Shown piece by piece: positions 7,617-17,385 of a DNA stretch of 64,000 nucleotides (the stretch's first letter is position 1; every line of letters starts with the position of its first letter). A program made the position numbers and the translations under genes. The notes under the pieces were generated by a model. It saw only the letters and a program-made list of their open reading frames with translations. It had not been told where the DNA came from and did not search any database. This DNA is from Paracoccaceae bacterium (lineage in GTDB: Bacteria; Pseudomonadota; Alphaproteobacteria; Rhodobacterales; Rhodobacteraceae), in the NCBI GenBank assembly GCA_027486345.1, contig JAIXPH010000036.1, positions 62,001-126,000 on the forward strand, written 5' to 3'.

Positions 7617-8810
7617 TCACATCACCGCTTCCCGGAACCGAAAGAATCCATGTGTCGCATGGGGCCATGCCTCCCGGTCATGGTCGCTCAGCGCCTGCAC
7701 AAGCGCGATTCCCCGCGCCTCCAGCAGAGGGCGCAACTTCCGCAGCGCGCTGGCCACCGGACCCACCGGCGCATAGGGGGCCGCCACCTGCGCTACACCC
7801 AGACCCGCCGCGTGATCGGCCAGCGCCTCCAACCCCTCGCGGTCAAAGGACAAACCACCGCCCTGCCGCGCCAAGGCGTCGGCCACGGCCCCGGCCACAA
7901 AGCCATGCACTCCCATCGCCACCGCCCCCGGCGACCGCCCCGCCGTGGCCGTCAGGCCCGCCACCGCCACCGGACGCAAACCCCGCGACAAAAGCCATGA
8001 TCCGTCCAGATCATCCTCATGCAGCAGCAAGAGCGTGGGCACTCCGGTCTCCACCCCATCGTCGACCGGGGCGGGACGTGGCGCGGGCGGTGCGGCAAAG
8101 CACAACGGCTCTGCCACCGTCGCCAGACCCTTGGGCCGGAACCGCCCGCCCGTGTTCTTGCCGATGTTCTCCGCCGTCGCCAGATAGGTCTTGCCTGGCG
8201 TGTGCAGCCCCGCCACCCAACGCCATGACAGGGTGTTGGAGGCCGGATCACCATCCAGCAGATGGCGCAAGAAGAAATCCGCCCCCAATTCCCACGGCAA
8301 CCGCAGGGTGAAGATCCAGATCGAGGCGAACCACATCCGCGCGTGATTGTGCAGCCAGCCTGTCGCCACCAACTCCCGCGCCCAATGGTCGAAGCCCTCG
8401 ATCCCCGTCGTCCCGGCGCAGGCATCCTGCCAGACCGCGCGCAGGCCGCCTTCCACCGCCAGGCGGTTCTGCGCAGCCATCACGCCTTGCGCATAATCGG
8501 TCCAAACCTGCGGGCGCAGTTCCAGCCAGCCCTTCCAATAGGTCCGCCACCAGACCTCGGCCAGAAACTTGTCGGCCCCCTGCGGATGCCGCTGCCGCAC
8601 CGCCGCGATCACCTCGGCCTCGGTCACCAGACGGTGGCGGATCCAGGGCGACAGACCCGACACATGCGGGTGGCCCGGCAGATCCTCGTTGCGGCGCGCG
8701 GCATAGGCAACACCGGCCCGGGGCAGAAAATGGGCAAGCCGGTCCAGACCCGCCGCCCGCGTGGGCTTGGGCAAGGGGTCGGGGGGCAGCGGCAGGCGGG
8801 CTTGATCCAT
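7617..8810 (-). CDS. Photolyase/cryptochrome-like FAD-binding protein with reordered domains
   Basis: The 397-residue protein contains a photolyase FAD-binding domain at its N-terminus (residues ~40-230). It shows [14 protein letters not shown], the E-W-W-R-x-Y-W-K segment, [21 protein letters not shown], and the signature [21 protein letters not shown]. In normal photolyases an alpha/beta antenna domain of ~130 residues precedes this; here only ~30 residues do. Instead an alpha/beta-looking segment follows (~250-390: [49 protein letters not shown]). DNA repair or light sensing is plausible but not shown. It is divergent from clpP. Confidence 0.82.
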   Translation of the reverse strand: MDQARLPLPPDPLPKPTRAAGLDRLAHFLPRAGVAYAARRNEDLPGHPHVSGLSPWIRHRLVTEAEVIAAVRQRHPQGADKFLAEVWWRTYWKGWLELRPQVWTDYAQGVMAAQNRLAVEGGLRAVWQDACAGTTGIEGFDHWARELVATGWLHNHARMWFASIWIFTLRLPWELGADFFLRHLLDGDPASNTLSWRWVAGLHTPGKTYLATAENIGKNTGGRFRPKGLATVAEPLCFAAPPAPRPAPVDDGVETGVPTLLLLHEDDLDGSWLLSRGLRPVAVAGLTATAGRSPGAVAMGVHGFVAGAVADALARQGGGLSFDREGLEALADHAAGLGVAQVAAPYAPVGPVASALRKLRPLLEARGIALVQALSDHDREAWPHATHGFFRFREAVM

Positions 8811-9012
8811 CGCGCGGTTTTTCCATCATTCCAATCGCTTGGCGCAGTTAGTCCGCGCCTGCCCCCAGACAAGGGACCATCGGTCGCACAGATCCGTCAC
8901 AGCCGCGCACAGCCAATTGCCCGCCCTGCCCTTGCAGCCCCCGCACGCCCCTACTAAGACTCTGACAAGAACATGGCGTTATTCCTATTGGATGGATGAA
9001 GAGGCAGCACCG

Positions 9013-9645
9013 ATGCGCGATCCCGTCGAGCACTACATGAACACCCTCGTCCCGATGGTCGTCGAACAGACCAGCCGGGGTGAGCGCGCCTATGACATCT
9101 TCTCGCGCATGCTGAAGGAGCGGATCATCTTCCTGTCCGGCCCGGTGCATGACGGCATGTCCAGCCTGATCTGCGCGCAGCTTCTGTTCCTTGAGGCGGA
9201 GAACCCGTCGAAGGAAATCAGCATGTACATCAACAGCCCCGGTGGCGTCGTGACATCCGGTCTGTCGATCTACGACACGATGCAATACATCAAACCCAAG
9301 GTCTCCACCCTCGTGATCGGGCAGGCGGCCTCGATGGGCTCGCTCTTGCTGACGGCAGGCGAAAAAGGGATGCGCTTCTCGCTCCCGAACAGCCGCGTCA
9401 TGGTGCACCAGCCTTCGGGCGGGTATCAGGGTCAGGCGACCGACATCATGATCCACGCGCGTGAGACCGAAAAACTCAAGCGCCGCCTGAACGAAATCTA
9501 CGTGCGCCACACCGGCAATGACTACGACACCGTCGAAGCGGCGCTGGAGCGCGACAATTTCATGTCGGCCGAGGACGCCAAGGCTTGGGGCCTGATCGAT
9601 GAGATCGTCGCCGCCCGTGGCAAGGTCGATGACGCGGCCAAGTAA
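9013..9645 (+). CDS. clpP: ATP-dependent Clp protease proteolytic subunit
   Basis: ClpP is the serine peptidase that forms the chambered tetradecamer working with ClpX. The catalytic triad is visible as S107 (GQAASMGS), H132 (VMVHQPSGG) and D181. The start at 9013 ([10 protein letters not shown]) has AGAGG eight bases upstream and gives 210 residues; ATG 8992 would add MDEEAAP. The upstream gap contains CTTG at 8931 and a CTACTA box at 8951, which loosely resembles a RpoH-type promoter, but the match is weak. clpX follows after a hairpin. Confidence 0.96.
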   Translation: MRDPVEHYMNTLVPMVVEQTSRGERAYDIFSRMLKERIIFLSGPVHDGMSSLICAQLLFLEAENPSKEISMYINSPGGVVTSGLSIYDTMQYIKPKVSTLVIGQAASMGSLLLTAGEKGMRFSLPNSRVMVHQPSGGYQGQATDIMIHARETEKLKRRLNEIYVRHTGNDYDTVEAALERDNFMSAEDAKAWGLIDEIVAARGKVDDAAK

Positions 9646-9667
9646 GGCTGCGCCGTGACGTGATGTG

Positions 9668-9699
9668 CCCTTCGGCGGGATGATCCGCCGAAGGGTTTT
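9668..9699 (+). terminator. Hairpin terminator/attenuator between clpP and clpX
   Basis: CCCTTCGGCGG (9668-9678) and CCGCCGAAGGG (9685-9695) form a perfect 11-bp stem with a 6-base loop followed by TTTT. It ends clpP transcripts or partly attenuates read-through into clpX. Confidence 0.85.
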
Positions 9700-9792
9700 A
9701 CCGGGCCGATTTGGCATTGTGGGGGCCGAAGGTCTGGCCTAGACTTTTCCCCAAGAGCGGCCCGTCAGGGCGGCGCACGGCAGAGGATGACG

Positions 9793-11058
<1,266 letters not shown>

Positions 11059-11083
11059 GGTCGGGGTGACATGGAACAAGAGG

Positions 11084-11108
11084 GGCGGGCCGCAGGGTCC
11101 GCCTTTTT
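11084..11108 (+). terminator. Rho-independent terminator of clpX
   Basis: GGCGG (11084-11088) pairs with CCGCC (11099-11103), extended by weaker inner pairs, and is followed by T5 (11104-11108). Confidence 0.8.
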
Positions 11109-11139
11109 GCTTTGGGGCGCGGTTTGGGCTGACAGACAG

Positions 11140-11181
11140 TTTCCTTTGAAGGAAATTGCAAATTTCTTCAAAGAAATTTGC
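11140..11181. terminator. Paired A+T-rich palindromes, probable bidirectional terminator
   Basis: Two perfect palindromes stand side by side: TTTCCTT/AAGGAAA (11140-11146, 11149-11155; centre TG) and GCAAATTTCTT/AAGAAATTTGC (11158-11168, 11171-11181; centre CA). They lie between the convergent clpX and phosphatidyltransferase genes and end two bases before the latter's stop. The A+T content is exceptional for the region. The motif resembles repeated intergenic terminators seen in Rhodobacteraceae (general knowledge, not checked). Confidence 0.65.
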
Positions 11182-11183
11182 CG

Positions 11184-11786
11184 CTAGCCGAACACCCGCG
11201 CCGCCAACCGCAACCGCGCCACGGCCGTGACCAGACATAGACCCGCAAAGACCCATGCCAAGGGCGCAAAGCCCGCAGGCCACAGGCACATCAGGACGAA
11301 AAACCCGATCGTCTCGGTTCCTTCCATCAATCCGACCGTGAAATACAGCGACTTTTCCCCCCGCGCCCGCGTCTCCATCCCGCGTTTCTCGGCGAGGATG
11401 GCATAGCCCAGAAAGGTGGCCGCGTTGACGTAGAACGCTGCCAGAAGCGCCGCGCCCGCCGCCCCGTTCCCCGCAGGATCAGCCAGCACGAAGCCAAGGG
11501 GAATCGCGGCGTAGAACACGAAATCGCAGGCGATGTCCAAGACCCCGCCGAAATCGGTCTTGCCCCGGAGGCGCGCCACCGCCCCGTCCAGCCCGTCCGC
11601 GATCCGGCTGGCCAGCAGCGCCAAGACCGCCAGCCCCGGCCACCCATAGGTGATCATCGCCCCCGCCAGCAGGCCAAAGCCTGCCCCCGCCAACGTGACC
11701 TGATCCGCCGTCATCCGCCGCGCCACCGCTATGGCCAGACGGTCCAGCCCCGGTTGCACGATCCGTCGCGCGATGCCGTCCAGCAT
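11184..11786 (-). CDS. CDP-alcohol phosphatidyltransferase family membrane protein
   Basis: The 200-residue integral membrane protein carries the CDP-alcohol transferase motif D-G-x2-A-R-x8-G-x3-D-x3-D in DGLDGAVARLRGKTDFGGVLDIACD (by position, residues ~64-88). Several hydrophobic segments follow. It should transfer a phosphatidyl group from CDP-diacylglycerol to an alcohol; the acceptor (glycerol-P, serine, inositol or other) is not readable. It is short for phosphatidylcholine synthase and lacks its features. It is divergent from the ynjB-like gene. Confidence 0.85.
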   Translation of the reverse strand: MLDGIARRIVQPGLDRLAIAVARRMTADQVTLAGAGFGLLAGAMITYGWPGLAVLALLASRIADGLDGAVARLRGKTDFGGVLDIACDFVFYAAIPLGFVLADPAGNGAAGAALLAAFYVNAATFLGYAILAEKRGMETRARGEKSLYFTVGLMEGTETIGFFVLMCLWPAGFAPLAWVFAGLCLVTAVARLRLAARVFG

Positions 11787-11900
11787 ATCACTTCTCCCCG
11801 ATCCGGGCGGGAAACGGCTGTCACGCCGCCGCCTTCGTGCTAGCTATCGTCGCCAGACCGGGCGCGGCAAGCCTTAGCCGACCCTAGACAGGAGAATAGC

Positions 11901-13112
11901 ATGGACCGCCGCCGCTTTGGCCAATTGACCGCCCTTTTCGCCCTTGGGGCCAGCCTGCCCCGCATGGCCCTTGCCGGAGAGTGGGAGGCGGTTCTGGCCG
12001 AGGCGCAGGGGCAGACCGTCTATTGGCATGCCTGGGGCGGTGATCCGAAGATCAACGATTTCATCGCCTGGGTCGGCGAACAGGCGCAGGCGCAATACGG
12101 CGTGACCTTGGAGCATGTGAAGCTCGCCTCCACCGCCGATGCCGTGGCGCAGGTGCTGGCGGAACGTGATGCGGGCAAGACCACAGGCGGCGCGGTGGAC
12201 CTGATCTGGATCAACGGCGAGAATTTCGCCGCGATGAAGGCGGCGGGCTTGCTGCACGGTCCCTTTGCCGAGAACCTGCCGAATTGGCCGCTGGTCGATG
12301 TGGCGGGCAAGCCTGCGGTGGTGACCGACTTCACCCTGCCGACCGAGGGGTTTGAATCGCCTTGGGCCATGGCGCAACTGGTGTTTGAATATGACAGCGC
12401 CCGCGTCGCCACCCCCCCGCGCAGCGTCACGGCGCTGGCCGATTGGGCGGCAGCGAACCCGGGGCGCTTTACCTATCCGCAGCCGCCGGATTATCTGGGC
12501 ACGACCTTCCTCAAGCAGGTGCTTTACGGGGTAATGGCCGATCCATCCGTCCTGCAAGCGCCGGTGGACGAGGCTTCTTATGCCGCGCAGGTGGCACCCT
12601 TGTGGGCCTACCTTGATGCGCTGCACCCGAACCTTTGGCGTGCGGCACAGGCCTTTCCGCAGAATGAACCGGCCTTGGGCCAGCTTTTGGCGGATGCCGA
12701 GGTGGACATCGCCTTCGCCTTCAACCCCGGTCGGGCGAGTGCCGAGATCGCGGCGGGCACTCTGCCCGACACGGTGCGGACGGTCACCTTTGATGGCGGC
12801 ACCATCGGGAATGCCTCTTTCGTGGCGATTCCCTTCAACGCCACTGCCCGCGCCGGTGCGCAGGTGGTGGCGAACCTGATCCTGTCGCCTGCGGTGCAGG
12901 CCCGTGCGCAGGACCCGGCCGTCCTTGGCTTTCAGACCGTGCTGAACCTCGCCGCGCTCACGCCCGAGGATCGCGCCCGCTTTGACGCGCTGTCGCTTGG
13001 CGTGGCCACGCTGTCACCGGCCGAGCTTGGCCCGGCGCTGTTGGAGCCGCATGCCAGTTGGATGACCCGCATCGCCGCAGATTGGGTTGCGCGCTACGGG
13101 GTCGCGCAGTGA
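11901..13112 (+). CDS. ynjB: ABC transporter substrate-binding protein, YnjB-like
   Basis: The 403-residue protein begins with a twin-arginine-like signal (MDRRRFGQLTALFALGASL, cleavage near ALA-GEW). A periplasmic binding-protein fold follows, opening with QTVYWHAWGGDPKINDFIAW. Size, sequence style and the two following genes (two-domain permease, ATPase) match E. coli ynjBCD, whose substrate is not established. The stop overlaps the permease GTG start as GTGA. No riboswitch is visible in the 114-base leader. Confidence 0.82.
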   Translation: MDRRRFGQLTALFALGASLPRMALAGEWEAVLAEAQGQTVYWHAWGGDPKINDFIAWVGEQAQAQYGVTLEHVKLASTADAVAQVLAERDAGKTTGGAVDLIWINGENFAAMKAAGLLHGPFAENLPNWPLVDVAGKPAVVTDFTLPTEGFESPWAMAQLVFEYDSARVATPPRSVTALADWAAANPGRFTYPQPPDYLGTTFLKQVLYGVMADPSVLQAPVDEASYAAQVAPLWAYLDALHPNLWRAAQAFPQNEPALGQLLADAEVDIAFAFNPGRASAEIAAGTLPDTVRTVTFDGGTIGNASFVAIPFNATARAGAQVVANLILSPAVQARAQDPAVLGFQTVLNLAALTPEDRARFDALSLGVATLSPAELGPALLEPHASWMTRIAADWVARYGVAQ

Positions 13113-14767
13113 CGCCAGCCGTCATTCTGCGGCAACTGCCGCGAGTGACTGTGGCCATCATGGCCCTGCCGGTTCTGGCGGGGCTTTTGGGCACATTGAT
13201 CCCGGCCCTTGACGGCGGGTTTGATCGACTGGCCGAGTGGCCGGGTCTGCGCGGGGCGATGGGTCTTTCCTTGGTCACGGGCTTTGCGTCAACGGGGGTG
13301 TCGCTGGCGCTGGCGCTTTTGCTGACGGCGGCGCTTTATGGCACGCCCGCCTTTGTCCGGGTGCAACGCCTGCTTGCGCCGGTCTTGTCGCTGCCCCATG
13401 CGGCAGCGGCGCTGGGGCTGGCCTTTCTTCTTGCCCCCTCTGGTTGGATCGCCCGTGCCATCTCGCCTTGGGCGACGGGCTGGACCGTGCCGCCGGACCT
13501 GCTAACCCTGAATGATACCGGAGGGGTGGCGCTGATCCTTGGGCTGGTGGTCAAGGAGGTGCCGTTTCTGCTGCTCATGATCCTGTCGGCCCTGCCGCAA
13601 ACCGATGCGGCGCGGCGGATGATGCTGTGCCGCACGCTGGGTTATGGGCGGGTGCGCGGCTTTGCCCTGACCGTGTTGCCCGCGCTTTATCCCCAACTGC
13701 GTCTGCCCGTTTATGCGGTGCTGGCCTATGCGATGACCTCGGTCGAGACGGCGCTGATCCTTGGCCCGACGCTGCCCCCCTCGCTTTCGGCGCAGGTGGT
13801 GCTGTGGATGAACGCCCCCGATCTGCAAGGGCGCGGGCTGGCGGCGGCGGGGGCGGTCGTGCAACTGGTCTTGGTGATCGGCGCTTTGCTGGTCTGGCGG
13901 GCAGGAGAAATCCTCTGCCGGATCGCCCTGCCGGCCTTGGCGCAGAGTGGGCGGCGCGGCCTGTGGCTGGACCAGCCCTTGGCCATTTTGGCCCGGGTGA
14001 TGGGCGGCGGCCTCGCCTTGGCCATGGCCGCGGCACTGGCCGGATTGGCGCTGTGGTCGGTAGCGGGGCCGTGGCAGTTTCCCGACGCCCTGCCCGACCG
14101 GCTGACCCTGAGCACGTGGTCGCGCGCCCTGCCCGATCTGCGCGACAGTGCCGTCGTGACGCTGGCCATTGCCGCGCTCTCCACCCTTGCCGCGCTGGCG
14201 CTGGTGCTGGGCTGTCTTGAGGCCGAGCACCGCTTTGCCCTGCATCCCGGTGCCGGGGCGATGTGGCTGCTCTATCTGCCGCTGGTGATGCCGCAGGTGG
14301 CGTTCCTGCCGGGGGTGCAGATGCTGGCCTTGCAGGCGGGGCTTGGGGGCACGGTGCTGGCGGTGGCGCTGATGCATCTGGTGTTCGTGCTGCCCTATGT
14401 CTTTCTGTCGCTCTCCGCGCCGTTCCGGGCCTGGGACACACGCATAGCTGCGGCGGGGGCCACCTTGGGGGCCGCGCCTGCCCGCGTGTTCTGGCGGTTG
14501 CGCCTGCCGATGCTGATGGCCCCGGTGCTGACGGCGGCGGCGGTGGGGATGGCGGTCTCCATCGGGCAGTATCTGCCGACGCTGATGGCCGGTGGGGGGC
14601 GGGTCGAGACGGTGACAACCGCCGCCGTGGCGCTGGCCTCGGGCGGGAACCGGAGGTTGATCGGGGCCTATGGGCTGTTGCAGATCGTGCTGCCTGCGCT
14701 GGGATTTGTGCTGGAGCTGGCCCTGCCCGCGCTGGTCTGGCGCAACCGAAGGGGGATGCGGGCATGA
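13109..14767 (+). CDS. ynjC: ABC transporter permease, YnjC-like fused two-domain subunit
   Basis: The 552-residue protein contains two successive binding-protein-dependent permease domains, each with six or so hydrophobic segments (residues ~15-270 and ~290-545), so one chain supplies both halves of the channel. EAA-loop-like regions occur at RTLGYGRVRGFALTVLP and AAGATLGAAPARVFWRLRLP. The GTG at 13109 overlaps the upstream stop, as expected for a coupled operon. E. coli YnjC (511 residues) has the same fused plan. Confidence 0.85.
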   Translation: MTPAVILRQLPRVTVAIMALPVLAGLLGTLIPALDGGFDRLAEWPGLRGAMGLSLVTGFASTGVSLALALLLTAALYGTPAFVRVQRLLAPVLSLPHAAAALGLAFLLAPSGWIARAISPWATGWTVPPDLLTLNDTGGVALILGLVVKEVPFLLLMILSALPQTDAARRMMLCRTLGYGRVRGFALTVLPALYPQLRLPVYAVLAYAMTSVETALILGPTLPPSLSAQVVLWMNAPDLQGRGLAAAGAVVQLVLVIGALLVWRAGEILCRIALPALAQSGRRGLWLDQPLAILARVMGGGLALAMAAALAGLALWSVAGPWQFPDALPDRLTLSTWSRALPDLRDSAVVTLAIAALSTLAALALVLGCLEAEHRFALHPGAGAMWLLYLPLVMPQVAFLPGVQMLALQAGLGGTVLAVALMHLVFVLPYVFLSLSAPFRAWDTRIAAAGATLGAAPARVFWRLRLPMLMAPVLTAAAVGMAVSIGQYLPTLMAGGGRVETVTTAAVALASGGNRRLIGAYGLLQIVLPALGFVLELALPALVWRNRRGMRA

Positions 14768-15423
14768 CGGCGGCCTTGGCCTTGGATCAGTTTCGGGTGA
14801 CCTTGGCGGATCAGAGCGTCGTCCATCTGGACGTCAGCGTCCAAGCCGGAGAGGTCCTGACCCTGATGGGACCATCCGGCAGCGGCAAGTCCACCGCTTT
14901 GGCCGCGATGATCGGCACGCTGGCCCCGGATTTTCGGCAAAGCGGGCGCATCTGGCTGGCCGGGCGCGACATCACCGGCCTGCCCACCCATGCGCGCCGG
15001 ATCGGGCTGATGTTTCAGGATGATCTGCTGTTCCCGCATCTGTCGGTCGGCGGCAATCTGGCCTTTGCCCTGCCGCCCCGCGTCAAGGACCGCGCCCTCG
15101 TGGTGGCGGCCGCGCTGGTGGATGCGGGGCTGTCCGGGTTTGACCACCGCGACCCTGCCACGCTTTCGGGCGGACAGCGGGCGCGGGTGGCGCTCCTGCG
15201 GACCTTGCTGGCTGAGCCTAAGGCGCTGCTGCTGGATGAGCCGTTCTCGCGCCTCGATGCCGGGTTGCGCGGGCAGATCCGCAGCTTTGTCTTTGATCAG
15301 GCCCGCGCGCGCGGCCTGCCGGTGATTCTGGTGACCCATGACATCGAGGATGCCCGCGCCGCAGGGGGCCGGGTGCTGACGCCCTTGGGGCAAGCCGTTG
15401 GCATTGGCCCCGCGCCGGTTTAA
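14764..15423 (+). CDS. ynjD: ABC transporter ATP-binding protein, YnjD-like
   Basis: The 219-residue ATPase has Walker A GPSGSGKST (~37-45), signature LSGGQRARVALLR, Walker B ALLLDEPFSRLD and the H-loop VTHD. Its start overlaps the permease stop (ATGA). It powers the transporter formed with the two preceding genes. The short length, without the C-terminal regulatory domain of sulfate- or spermidine-type ATPases, matches E. coli YnjD (217 residues). Confidence 0.88.
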   Translation: MTAALALDQFRVTLADQSVVHLDVSVQAGEVLTLMGPSGSGKSTALAAMIGTLAPDFRQSGRIWLAGRDITGLPTHARRIGLMFQDDLLFPHLSVGGNLAFALPPRVKDRALVVAAALVDAGLSGFDHRDPATLSGGQRARVALLRTLLAEPKALLLDEPFSRLDAGLRGQIRSFVFDQARARGLPVILVTHDIEDARAAGGRVLTPLGQAVGIGPAPV

Positions 15424-15457
15424 TCTGCGGAAGTGTTTTGTGGTGAAAGGTGCCCCG

Positions 15458-15997
15458 ATGCTGCGACCCGTTGCGCTTTATCTTGGCCTCAGCGCCCTCT
15501 TGTCGGGCTGTATCGTGGTGCCGGTGCCCGTGCCGGATGGTCTGGGCATGACCCCGCGTCCGGTGGATCTGTCCAGCCCGCCGCATCCCTGCCCGGTCAG
15601 CGCCGAGACCGAGGCTGCCGCCCCCTCTGGCATCACCGCCCTGAACGCGGCCCGCGCTTCGGCCGGACTGCCCACCTTGTCAGCGGCCCCGCGCCTGATC
15701 CGCGTGGCGCAGAACCATGCCTGCGATCAGGCGGTGAGCATGAAGATGGGCCATGTCGGATCGGACGGGGCCGACCTGCGCAAGCGGTTGGACCGGGGCG
15801 GTGTGGCGGGAAATGCCTGGGCCGAGAATGTCGGCATGGGGATGCAAAGCGCAGAAGAGATGGTGACCGCCTGGATGAACTCCCCCGGTCACCGCGCCAA
15901 TATCCTGAACCCGCGCTATGGCGCGGCGGGTCTGGCCGTGTCGCGCGATGTGGCGGGCCGCCCCTACTGGACGCTGGTGTTGGCGGACCGGCCCTAA
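15458..15997 (+). CDS. CAP (SCP/PR-1) domain lipoprotein
   Basis: The 179-residue product has a lipoprotein signal with lipobox LLSGC (Cys18). A CAP domain spans ~62-178: LNAARASAGLPTL, QNHACDQAVSMKMGHVGSDG, WAENVGMGM, and the family motif MNSPGHRANILNP. CAP proteins are secreted and functionally diverse, so no reaction is assigned. The ATG at 15458 has AAAGG upstream. It lies 34 bases after ynjD but may have its own promoter. It is convergent with the sensor kinase gene. Confidence 0.88.
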   Translation: MLRPVALYLGLSALLSGCIVVPVPVPDGLGMTPRPVDLSSPPHPCPVSAETEAAAPSGITALNAARASAGLPTLSAAPRLIRVAQNHACDQAVSMKMGHVGSDGADLRKRLDRGGVAGNAWAENVGMGMQSAEEMVTAWMNSPGHRANILNPRYGAAGLAVSRDVAGRPYWTLVLADRP

Positions 15998-16023
15998 GGC
16001 CTGCGGCGGCTGCGCCGCCTGCC

Positions 16024-17340
16024 TTAGCGCATCAGCGTCAGGTCCGCCCGCAGCCCGCCCAACCGTGCGGATTCGCCCAGCCGCAGCGACCCGCCGTGGC
16101 TGCGCGCGATGTCGGCGGCAATGGTCAGACCCAGACCCACGCCACCGCCCCGGTTAGGATCGCGCGCATCGTCCAGCCGGGCAAAGGCCGTCATCGCCTC
16201 GTCGCGCTTGTCCGGCGGAATTCCGGGACCGTCATCCTCGACGGTGATCCTCAGGCTGCGCTCGGTCACGGTGACCGACACTTCGGCCCGGGTGCCATGG
16301 CGCACGGCATTGCCGATCAGGTTCTCCACCGCCCGCGCCACCGCCTGCGCGCGCAAGGTGACCAGACCCTGCCCGTCCACCGGCCCCAGCGTTACCGCCT
16401 GCCCGGCCCGTTCGGCATTCTCGATCACCCGCCGCACGAGGGCAACGGGATCGACCGTCACCGACTCCTCGGTCGCGTCGCCCCGCACGAAGGACAGGAA
16501 TTCATCGACCAGACGCTCCATATCCACGACATCGCCTTGCAGGGCGCGGGTGTCCTCGTCATCGGGCATCAGCGACAGGCCGAGTTTCAGCCGCGTCAGC
16601 GGCGTGCGCAGGTCATGGCTGATCCCCGACAGCAAGAGCGTGCGCTGTTCGATCTGCCGCTCGATCCGCGCGCGCATGTCAAGAAAGGCAAAGCCCGCCG
16701 CCCGCACCTCTGTCGCGCCACGGGGGCGGAAGGGGATGGTCTGGCCCTTGCCGAAAGCATCCGCCGCCTCGGCCATTTGCTTGATCGGGCGCAACTGGTT
16801 GGACAGGAAAAGGAAGGCGATCACCGTCATCAGCGCCGAGGTCACCAGCATCAGCACCAGCAACTGATGCGGGTTGGAGGCCGACAGGCGCCCGCGATCC
16901 ACCGTCAATTGCAGCGTGCCCCATTGCGTGGCCACCGTCGCGCGCACCCCGTTGCGCACCACCAGCAGATCGACCGGCCCGATGTCGGGCACCAGCGCCC
17001 GCAACTGCCGGATCAGCACCTTGCCCGACAGGTCATAGAATTCCACCTGATCCCCGTCCGGGATCGCCGCCGTGGCGGGCAGGCGCGAGGAGATGGCCAA
17101 GGGCCGCGTCATCACCGCCAACCGTGCCCGCGCCTCGGCCAGGGAGGGGGCGCTGTCCACCTCGGCCCGCAAGAGCCGGATCTCCCGCGCCACGCTTTCG
17201 GTCATCTGTTCAGTGACGCGCTCGAAATGGCGCTGGATGAAAGTGATGGACACGACCAGTTGGATCGTGACGATGGGCACGATCAGGATCAGGGCAGCGC
17301 GGCCATAGAGGCTGCGGGGCAGGAAGGACAGGCGGCGCAT
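16024..17340 (-). CDS. Two-component sensor histidine kinase, EnvZ-like
   Basis: The 438-residue kinase has two membrane helices (~15-35 and ~158-180) flanking a periplasmic domain. These are followed by HAMP, a DHp domain with phospho-acceptor H242 (SGISHDLRTPLTRL), and an HATPase domain (N box ENLIGNAVRHG, G1 [11 protein letters not shown]2 GGGVGLGLTI). This is the EnvZ/RstB-type layout. No response regulator gene adjoins it, so the partner is unknown. The reading frame stays open upstream of the ATG at 17340, but that region belongs to the divergent MBL gene. Confidence 0.88.
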   Translation of the reverse strand: MRRLSFLPRSLYGRAALILIVPIVTIQLVVSITFIQRHFERVTEQMTESVAREIRLLRAEVDSAPSLAEARARLAVMTRPLAISSRLPATAAIPDGDQVEFYDLSGKVLIRQLRALVPDIGPVDLLVVRNGVRATVATQWGTLQLTVDRGRLSASNPHQLLVLMLVTSALMTVIAFLFLSNQLRPIKQMAEAADAFGKGQTIPFRPRGATEVRAAGFAFLDMRARIERQIEQRTLLLSGISHDLRTPLTRLKLGLSLMPDDEDTRALQGDVVDMERLVDEFLSFVRGDATEESVTVDPVALVRRVIENAERAGQAVTLGPVDGQGLVTLRAQAVARAVENLIGNAVRHGTRAEVSVTVTERSLRITVEDDGPGIPPDKRDEAMTAFARLDDARDPNRGGGVGLGLTIAADIARSHGGSLRLGESARLGGLRADLTLMR

Positions 17341-17385
17341 GGCGGTCACCCTACCGGCGCCGACCCGGCAAGGAAAGGGCCTCGC

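Noticed and set aside
8931-8956. RpoH (heat-shock) promoter before clpP
   Set aside because: CTTG at 8931 and CTACTA at 8951 only loosely fit; spacing and -10 match are too weak to list as a feature.
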